NCBI GenBank assembly: GCA_013361075.1 | Contig: JABWAJ010000011.1 | Coordinates: 1 to 25,710 of the forward strand | Direction: 5' to 3' | DNA length: 25,710 bases | DNA from: Saprospiraceae bacterium | GTDB lineage: Bacteria; Bacteroidota; Bacteroidia; Chitinophagales; Saprospiraceae | Shown here: positions 13,760 through 20,900 of the stretch, piece by piece | How positions within the stretch are numbered: position 1 is the first letter of the stretch | Layout of the letters: the number at the start of each line of letters is the position of its first letter | The notes under the pieces: model-generated | What the model was told of the DNA's origin: nothing | The model's input: only the letters and a program-made list of their open reading frames with translations | Databases searched by the model: none | Program-made: the position numbers and the translations under genes

Positions 13760-14767
13760 TTAACAACCGTTGCCGCTGAGGACGTACTTGTCTTTTTGCT
13801 TTGTTGCGGTTACTTCCATGGTAAAGTCCATAAGCTGAAAAATCTGCTCCAGTTTCGGATTTTGGAGCGCATCCATTTTAAACTGGCATTTTAAAATTGC
13901 CTCATTGGTTGTTTCAATTTCTACCTCAAAATAGCGCTCCAGTACCCTAACGACATTGGCTACAGGGACATCATCGAATTTCAGACTGCGTGTCTTCCAG
14001 GCGTCTGAATTGTTGCCCCTCTGGTCAATTTTGATTACCTGCTTTTCGCGTTTTTGAAAAACACCGGCATCTCCCGGAGCCAACAACAAGCGCTGTTCGG
14101 ATGCTTCTGCCGCTTTTAATTCCACTTTACCTGTTTTTACAGTGACTTCCACCCCGCCTTCTTCCGGGTACGCCCTTACATTGAAAGATGTTCCCAATAC
14201 TGTAGTCAGTGCTTCACCGCTCCGAATAATGAAGGTTTTGCCGTTGGCTTTGCGCACATCAAAGAAGGCTTCTCCTTCGAGCGATACCTCGCGTTTTTCA
14301 AAATCACGGGAGTAAGCTATTCGGCTCAATTCGTTCATCCACACAATGCTTCCATCGGGCAGTGTCACTTCTTTTCTTTCTCCTGCTCCGGTATTGATGG
14401 CGACAAATGCATCTGCTTCGTTGCCTGGTTTCCAGATCCAGTAGGCTGCTGTAATCAAAACGAGCGCTACAGCAGCAGCACGCAGCAATACCTTGCCGAA
14501 AGACAGGTAGCGGATATTGGCAGTTGGGGCAGGGCGTGAAATTTTTTGCTCTACGGCTTGCCAGGCACTCTCGATTCTGGCTTCATCCGGAGGGACAAAC
14601 GTGTTGTCGTATTCAGCAGAGGCACTCCACAATTGGACGATTTCGTCAAAATAAGCTCTGTTGGAAGGGCTTTCAGCAACCCACGTCAGTAGCCGTTCCC
14701 GGTCGGGTGTTTCGATATTCCCCGACAGGTGTTTGGCGATTAGGTCTATGTAGGAGGCTTCTTGCAT
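13760..14767 (-). CDS. FecR family anti-sigma / sigma-regulator protein
   Basis: A 335-residue inner-membrane protein. The cytoplasmic N-terminal part (residues 1-90) has the helical pattern that binds ECF sigma factors (IDLIAKHLSGNIETPDRERL and W...SAEYDNTF). One membrane segment follows at about 95-112 (LLRAAAVALVLITAAYWIW). The periplasmic FecR domain is at about 118-215 (INTGAGERKEVTLPDGSIVWMN, then EVSLEGEAFFDV and LGTSFNVRAY). The DUF4974-like C-terminal domain is at about 260-332 (LKFDDVPVANVVRVLERYFEVEI). In the FecR system the periplasmic part receives a signal from an STN domain and controls a sigma factor. The next gene downstream encodes an STN protein, which fits. The expected upstream ECF sigma gene is missing: only a 190-bp gap and a divergent HTH gene are there. 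Confidence 0.92.
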   Translation of the reverse strand: MQEASYIDLIAKHLSGNIETPDRERLLTWVAESPSNRAYFDEIVQLWSASAEYDNTFVPPDEARIESAWQAVEQKISRPAPTANIRYLSFGKVLLRAAAVALVLITAAYWIWKPGNEADAFVAINTGAGERKEVTLPDGSIVWMNELSRIAYSRDFEKREVSLEGEAFFDVRKANGKTFIIRSGEALTTVLGTSFNVRAYPEEGGVEVTVKTGKVELKAAEASEQRLLLAPGDAGVFQKREKQVIKIDQRGNNSDAWKTRSLKFDDVPVANVVRVLERYFEVEIETTNEAILKCQFKMDALQNPKLEQIFQLMDFTMEVTATKQKDKYVLSGNGC

Positions 14768-14794
14768 ATCCGGCTATTATTGGCGCGTTTGATG

Positions 14795-14845
14795 AAAAGA
14801 TGCAGGCAGCCGGGGGATACCCCTACGCCACCACAAAAAAAAATG
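14795..14845 (-). promoter_or_regulatory. Candidate ECF-type promoter region of fecR
   Basis: Reading leftward from the T-rich tract at 14833-14854 there is GTAGGGGTATCCCCCGG (containing the dyad 14812-14823), then, 15 bp after GGGTAT, a CATCTTTT element about 32 bp before the ATG. T-runs followed by GGGTA and a C-rich -10 resemble sequences in front of fecR genes controlled by their own ECF sigma factor in Bacteroidota. The comparison is from memory; no consensus search was made. Confidence 0.4.
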
Positions 14846-14957
14846 AAAAAAAATCGCGAAAAGGTATGGAATTTTTTGAGTCGCGTGTCCTGATAGCTGC
14901 TCGTGCCTGACAAATGGGCGAAATGCATCATCGCAGAACAATCAAAACCGGCAGTTT

Positions 14958-15215
14958 ATGGCTTTTAAAACGCGACAACAATTAGCTGATGAATTTGGCA
15001 TTAGTGTGAGAACGCTTTATCGGTGGCTTACAAAGTGGAATGTGCATCTACCGGGAGGATTGATCCGACCTTCAGATCAGGATGCCATCTATCGGATTTT
15101 GGGAAAACCCGAAAAGGACAATGGACAGGTTGAGGAACGCAAAACTGCCCGATCTTCCGATTATGGGGAGAAAAACAACCGAAAAAAGAACAGGGGCAGC
15201 AGCAATTTTTCCTGA
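14958..15215 (+). CDS. Small helix-turn-helix DNA-binding protein
   Basis: An 85-residue protein. Residues 3-50 form a HTH_17/MerR-like unit: TRQQLADEFGISVRTLYRWL is a classical helix-turn-helix, followed by a short wing-like GGLIRPSDQDAIYRILG. The C-terminal 35 residues are basic and polar (EERKTARSSDYGEKNNRKKNRG) and look disordered. It is likely a transcription regulator; such small HTH proteins are common in Bacteroidota and their targets are unknown. It is transcribed away from fecR and leads a run of six genes in the same direction. Three phased 10-bp repeats begin 14 bp after its stop. I chose the ATG at 14958 because the HTH follows directly. Confidence 0.72.
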   Translation: MAFKTRQQLADEFGISVRTLYRWLTKWNVHLPGGLIRPSDQDAIYRILGKPEKDNGQVEERKTARSSDYGEKNNRKKNRGSSNFS

Positions 15216-15228
15216 GATCGGAAAATGT

Positions 15229-15258
15229 GTCCGACTTTGTCCGACTATGTCCGACTTT
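15229..15258. repeat. Three phased 10-bp direct repeats
   Basis: GTCCGACTTT (15229-15238), GTCCGACTAT (15239-15248) and GTCCGACTTT (15249-15258) follow without gaps, and a fourth partial copy starts GTCG at 15259. The period of 10 bp, close to one helical turn, places each copy on the same face of the DNA. The array lies between the HTH stop (15215) and the preferred start of the next gene (15341), a natural place for an operator. Confidence 0.75.
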
Positions 15259-15340
15259 GTCGCTTGCAAAACAGCAGGTTCACCACCTATTTTTGTGGAG
15301 TGCCGCAGCGTTCAAAATAGCGGGGCAAAAATCCATCCGT

Positions 15341-16054
15341 ATGAAACTTTGGTATTGCTATTTCAGCCTGTTTGGACTGGTGAATGCAACAACGCTTTTG
15401 CCGGCACAATCCGTGGAAATACACCGGATGCTGGACAGTATCGCTACGGCTTCTTCTGCGGATCAATATGCCATTGTCTGTAAACTTACGCGTTACCGGG
15501 TTTGGGATTTTGATCCTGCTGCCCGGGAAAAGGTAGGCAGCCAGCTCCGCCCCGATCGATTTTATCTTCGGGAATGGGTTTTGCTGGCTGGATTTTTGGG
15601 CTTGGAAGAGCAGTTGCGGTTGTTATTGGAAGAAAAAGAATTGTCCAAAACCTTGCGACAAACCATCTATTTTGCTTTGGTGCGCTGCGGTGATGAACCT
15701 CAGTTGCAGCAACTGATGCGAAAGATTCGTACCATTCCGGTTGATGATGAATTTGTCTACCGCCTTGTTCCTTTGCTGATTTATACGCGAAGAAAAGAAG
15801 TGACAGATTACCTGTTAGAGCTACTTCAAAAAGAAGACCGGAATTGTACGCCCGCCGACGCTGAAACACCGGGTGTTATCAATTGCGCCTATCGGATTTT
15901 GGAATATTTAGCGCCGGCTATCCGCGATTTTCCGTTGAAATTGGAAGCATCCGGGAATCTGGCAACAGACAATTACGTGAAAGCGCTGCAACTGGTGCGC
16001 GCCTGGATTGCAGAGCGAAAAGATCATTATGATTTAAATCGTACAACTTACTGA
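15341..16054 (+). CDS. Exported alpha-helical repeat protein (HEAT-like), function unknown
   Basis: With the start at 15341 the protein has 237 residues and begins with a good signal peptide (MKLWYCYFSLFGLVNA, then LLPAQS). The frame is open upstream to an ATG at 15227, but that start would put 38 non-conserved residues in front of the signal peptide and translate the 10-bp repeats, so it is rejected. The mature part is mostly helical with Leu-rich pairs (LREWVLLAGFLGLEEQLRLLLEE; RQTIYFALVRCGDEPQLQQLMRKI; YRLVPLLIYTRRKEVTDYLLELL) at about 35-40-residue spacing, suggesting three or four HEAT-type hairpins. It is probably periplasmic or surface-exposed and may act as a scaffold. I do not recognise a named family. 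It lies 54 bp before the next gene. Confidence 0.62.
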   Translation: MKLWYCYFSLFGLVNATTLLPAQSVEIHRMLDSIATASSADQYAIVCKLTRYRVWDFDPAAREKVGSQLRPDRFYLREWVLLAGFLGLEEQLRLLLEEKELSKTLRQTIYFALVRCGDEPQLQQLMRKIRTIPVDDEFVYRLVPLLIYTRRKEVTDYLLELLQKEDRNCTPADAETPGVINCAYRILEYLAPAIRDFPLKLEASGNLATDNYVKALQLVRAWIAERKDHYDLNRTTY

Positions 16055-16108
16055 TAACCAATCCTCATTTCTGAATTCATTGCCCTGAAACGGTAAAAGA
16101 CAGTTTGC

Positions 16109-17839
16109 ATGGAACATTTTTACGCCCACTTGCCCAAGGCAATGGCAGCCATTTCTTTGCTTCTTTGGATCGGGTGCAGTACCTCATCTGCTCAAAACCT
16201 GGAAGGGTTTTGGGACGAAATTACGGAACGCATCGAACAAAAAGATTACTTGCGGGCGGCAGGCAGCCTGCAGGCAGAATTGCGCGTGAATGCAATCCAT
16301 GGGCTTTTACCGAGGGCAGATGCTTTTTCGCTGCGTGGTCAGGCCAATTTGCTGTTAGATCTGGTGGGGGTGAAAATCCCCCTCGCGGCAGCTTTTTCCG
16401 ATGGCGATCTGACTTACCGCCTTCCGGCTTACGCATTCTATGGTGCCAGTCCAACATACCGCTGGATGACGGTGCACCTGGGCGACCGATCTATGAATTT
16501 TTCTCCCTATACCCTGGGAGGGCATAGTTTCAGGGGCATTGGAGTAGAACTAAAGCCTGGAAAATTTTATTTCGCAGCCATGTCAGGTCGCCTTCGCCGG
16601 GCAAGAGCCGAAGACGCAGGAGCCATTCAGGACATTGAAAGTGCTTACCAGCGAAATGGGTGGGGTATTAAAACAGGCTTTGATAATGGCAGCCAAAAAC
16701 TCCTGTTGATTCTTTTTCAGGCAAAAGACAACCCACACACGCTGGATTTACCAGATACCAGCCTGCTCGCACCTCAGGAAAACCTGATTCTTGGATTGCA
16801 GGGGAAAAGCAGGATTGGAAATCACCTCAGCGTTGAACTGGATTTGGCAAGGAGCGCATTTACCAGGGATTCCCGAAGTCCGGATGCGTCGGTCGCCCCC
16901 GGCAGTTTATCTATGCGAATGCTGGGGTTATACAAGCCTAAGTACTCGTCGGGCTATCACAACGCCACGAAATTGAAAGTGATTTTTACACCAAAAGCAG
17001 CAACATTTCACCTCATCTACGAGCGCATTGACCCGGGATATCGTACGCTTGGCGCGTTGTTTTTCAACAACGACCAGGAGAGCATCAGTGTGGGGACGCA
17101 GTTACCGCTTTGGGGTAAAAAAGTCAACTTGTCTGCTAATGGCGGCCTGCAACGAAACGGACTGCAAGGCGGAATCGCCAGTACCTTCCGGCGTTTCATT
17201 GGCTCGGTGGACGTATCTGCAGCGCTTTCTTCCAAGTGGCAACTGAATGCCGGCTTTTCCAACATCAGTAATACAAACCGGTACCGCCTGGTTACCATTC
17301 CGGTAATTCAGGTTGATTCGATAGCCCTCCTGCAAACCAACCTGAGTTTTCAGGTGAATACAACCTATTTGGACGGCCCGAAACAAAACTCGGTATTCAA
17401 CGCTGTTTTTACCTGGCAAAAAGCCCAAGTGATTGAAAACGAAGAGATTTTATCTGATCAAAGCAATGTGTTTTACATGGGTATGCTCTCCCATACCTTG
17501 CGCAATGCCGGCAATGACTGGAGCTTCGGCACCTCTGTGTTGGCACATGCTACCCAAACCCCTGACCATGAGCAATGGATGCTGGGGCCGGCCTTGAACA
17601 TCAGCAAATCACTACTGAAGGAACAACTCCGTGTGGGCATCAGTGGAGCTTACTCCCTGATTCATGTGGCTGGTAAGGTCGAAGGCCGTATACTCGATCT
17701 GCGGTCCGAAGGAACCTGCCGCATTGGTAAACGACAACATATCGTAGCCCGCGCGTCGGGTGTCTGGTCGGATACGGGCAGTGCTTCAAGTTTTTTTGAT
17801 TGGAATGGATTGCTTTCTTATCGATTGATTTTTAAATAA
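16109..17839 (+). CDS. Predicted outer-membrane beta-barrel protein, unknown family
   Basis: A 576-residue exported protein. The signal peptide lies in residues 10-30 (AMAAISLLLWIGCSTSSAQ); an in-frame ATG at 16142 is an alternative start. The WIGC segment is not a good lipobox, so cleavage after SSAQ by signal peptidase I is preferred. Most of the mature chain has alternating hydrophobic and polar strands separated by polar turns, as in a large barrel (KFYFAAMSGRLRRAR; LSVELDLARSAFTRD; ATFHLIYERIDPGYRT; final NGLLSYRLIFK ending in an aromatic-basic pair). A striking LGDRSMNFSPYTLGGHSFRG segment (residues 124-143) looks like a family signature. It may be a porin or the membrane partner of the large exported proteins encoded next. 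It lies 64 bp before the 1580-residue gene, with no clear terminator between them. Confidence 0.68.
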   Translation: MEHFYAHLPKAMAAISLLLWIGCSTSSAQNLEGFWDEITERIEQKDYLRAAGSLQAELRVNAIHGLLPRADAFSLRGQANLLLDLVGVKIPLAAAFSDGDLTYRLPAYAFYGASPTYRWMTVHLGDRSMNFSPYTLGGHSFRGIGVELKPGKFYFAAMSGRLRRARAEDAGAIQDIESAYQRNGWGIKTGFDNGSQKLLLILFQAKDNPHTLDLPDTSLLAPQENLILGLQGKSRIGNHLSVELDLARSAFTRDSRSPDASVAPGSLSMRMLGLYKPKYSSGYHNATKLKVIFTPKAATFHLIYERIDPGYRTLGALFFNNDQESISVGTQLPLWGKKVNLSANGGLQRNGLQGGIASTFRRFIGSVDVSAALSSKWQLNAGFSNISNTNRYRLVTIPVIQVDSIALLQTNLSFQVNTTYLDGPKQNSVFNAVFTWQKAQVIENEEILSDQSNVFYMGMLSHTLRNAGNDWSFGTSVLAHATQTPDHEQWMLGPALNISKSLLKEQLRVGISGAYSLIHVAGKVEGRILDLRSEGTCRIGKRQHIVARASGVWSDTGSASSFFDWNGLLSYRLIFK

Positions 17840-17903
17840 TTAGAGTCTTTTTGCTTTTGCGGATTCGGCTTTAAGGCTGACTAAAAGTGGTTGAGTTAAA
17901 AAA

Positions 17904-20900
17904 ATGACAAACCTGATGAAGTGTAATGGTCTTATTTGGTCAATTTGTATAGGGATGGTCCTTCCTGCGACAGTTTGGGGAACAGTACTCCATTTAAATA
18001 AAGAGGAACCGACAGTTGCAAGGATCAACAATGCTCTATATCCGCTGTCAATGCCTCCCGGAGTTTTGGTGAATGGGGGGGATGACATCCGTCAGATTGG
18101 TCGTCCGGTTGGTGCGGCACTGGAGGCCGTTCAAAAGGCAAGGGGTATTGTCGCTCAATTGAAAGCAAGTGGCAATTATTTGAGAAATATTGCGCAATCG
18201 CTTGGTATAGAGCAACTTCCTGTTGGTGTAAAAACTCAAATCGGCAATGTTGTTTATACCATGGCCATTAGTGCCATGCGCCTGAAAACCAGCCATGCAG
18301 AGGTGGATATTTATCTGGAAATTGACTTGCCCGGGGAGGAAGAAGATCCTGTTTTTGGAGCATTCGGAATCCCCTTTTCCAGAAAAGGAGGCTTTGCGGG
18401 AGACATAAAACTGGCCTTGTTGGGCGATTATCCCATTGATCTGCAATCAGGTAAATCAAGGATCGTTTTGCAAACCAGTACTTATCAGGGCCACGGCACT
18501 TATGCTGTTGTAGGGTGTGATGGTTTTAAGGAACTGAATGTAGAAGGGTATCTTGTTTTTAGCCGGGACTGGCTGATTCCGCTGGAAGATATGGCTACGC
18601 CTGATGAGACAGTGGATACTTCTTCTGTTGAGCATGATAACCGGGTAACCGCAGAATTTGCTTTCAATGCTCAATCCTGGGATTTTGTAGTGAGCCTGCA
18701 GCATTTCAAACCCTTTATGGTAGCCGGTGTAACTGATGTGAAGTGGGAAGTAGGCAGCATTTCTCTGGACTTCAGCGATTTTGAAAACCCGGACCGATTG
18801 GAGTTTCCCGAAGATTATCACAGCCCTTTTCTATCAGGAGGAATAGCGTCAAGTTTATGGAAAGGGGTGTATATTGAAGCAGTACGGGTGAAATTGCCAG
18901 ACCGGTTTTCAAAACCGGGGGCAGCTGCAATTGTTGTGGATGCTGCCCGAATTATTATTGACAATCAGGGGTTTACCGGGCAGGTAAGTGTATACAATAT
19001 TCTTCCCCTTAGCGATGGCAATGCTGATGGCTGGGCTTTTTCCATAGATACCTTCCGATTGGACATCATGGCCATGCAATTGCGGGAAGGCAGCATGGCA
19101 GGCCTCCTCCATGTACCCTTACTGGGTCAAAACGGCAGCGGTGCCAGTACCACCATCGGGGCAGCAGATTGTGTAGGGTATCAGGGAATTATCGGGCCGG
19201 ATGGTACATATCATTTTACCGCGCGTCCGGGCTCGGATTACCATGCTGAAATTTGGAAGGCACAGGTTGTCATTGCTTCAAACTCAACAATTGGTTTACA
19301 TTATGAAGCAGGTATCCTGTCTGCCACAGCTACATTGTATGGTGCCATTACAATTGAAGATGATTTTAGTGGTACCCTTGGTGTCCGGGTCAGCGACATT
19401 GCTTTTAGTCATCTGACTTTGTCTTCCCGGGCACCTTACTTTCAGCCTGGATTGTGGGATTTTCCTTCGGTTGTTGGTGCGAGTATGGGAGGATTTTCCT
19501 TAAATTTTAGCGAAATCAGGCTCGAAGAAGGGGCTTCAAGTCAGGAAGCAAACCTCAGGTTTATCGCTGCAATTGAATTATCCGGGGACAATACAGCGAT
19601 TTCGGCAAGTGGTGGGTTCCGGATCGAGGGGCAGCTCGAAAATCAGAGCAATCACGCCAGATGGCGGTTTAAAAAACTCAAGGTTGAACACATCGCAGTA
19701 AGTGCAAGCACCAGTTCTTGGGGACTTGCAGGAGAGTTGAATTTTTATGAACAGCATTCCGTTTTTGGCAACGGATTTCGGGGAGGGGTTAAAGTATGGT
19801 TTGCAGGCGCCAGTTCGGCAGAAGCGAGGGAAGACCCTGTAGGCAGAGGCATAGCAGCAATCGGGCAGTTTGGGAGTATCGGACAGCCCGGTGACAATTC
19901 GTACCGGTATTTTTTTGTGGATGTAATGGCTACATTTGGAGAGGGGATTGATATTGGATCCCTTAAACTGCTGGGTATTGGCGGCGGCGTTTTCAATCGC
20001 ATGGCACCTGCCAATTCCGTTACGAATCTTGCAGCTCCGCCAGCTCTGGCCTCCACCCTTGGAAGTACATTGTCGGGCATCGTGTACCAGCCCGATCCAA
20101 CACGAGGATTCAGAATCAAGGCGACACTGATTGTAGCCAGTCCGGGGGCAGACGACGCATTTAGTGTGAACGGAACACTGGAGGTGGTTACAAATAGCAG
20201 TGGAGGATTAGACACCATTCGGGTATATGGCAACGTAACCATGTTCGGGCCGGTTAACTGGGATAATGCTTACCAGGAAAACCTCGCCGGTGTTTCCATT
20301 TTTATTGAAATGCTTTATGATAATGTAGGAGAAGAGAGGGGATTTACGGCAGCAGCCGATGTTTTTGTCAATGTTGCACAAGGTAAAGTTCGGGGCGGAG
20401 CCCAGCATCCTGGCGGGTTGCCGAATTATGCAGGGAGCATAGACCTTAAGTTTTCAAATCTTACGTGGTATGTCAACATTGGCGTCCCGGATGCGCCAAT
20501 TGCTGTGGACGCGTCACTTGGCCCGCTAACTGCAAACTTATCAGCCTATCTCGATATTGGAAATGGCATTCCTCCAATGCCCGACCTCCCGGATTATGTA
20601 GCATCACTTGCCGGAATCCAATCCAGCTTCATGCGCAATGAAAGCCTGACAGGAACGGGGGCAGGTTTTGCCTTTGGAGTTAGTGCACATATTGCACCTG
20701 GTAAAAAACAGATATTTCCGGCGTTTTATTACGAATTGGCTTTTGGGTTTGGTTTTGACCTCATGCTTCAGAATTATGGCAATGTCCAATGCACCAATAA
20801 CCAATCTGGCCGGATTGGCATCAATGGATGGTATGCCTCTGGCCAAGCCTGGGCTTTTTTGCAGGGTAGTTTTGGCATACGGGTTAACCTGTCATTTGTT

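Noticed and set aside
15227..15340. Upstream ATG extension of the helical-repeat protein
   Set aside because: It would place 38 residues, including the translated 10-bp repeats, before a clear signal peptide that starts at 15341.
19745..20242. Leftward 165-codon open frame
   Set aside because: It lies inside the 1580-residue gene on the other strand, without any domain or start context.
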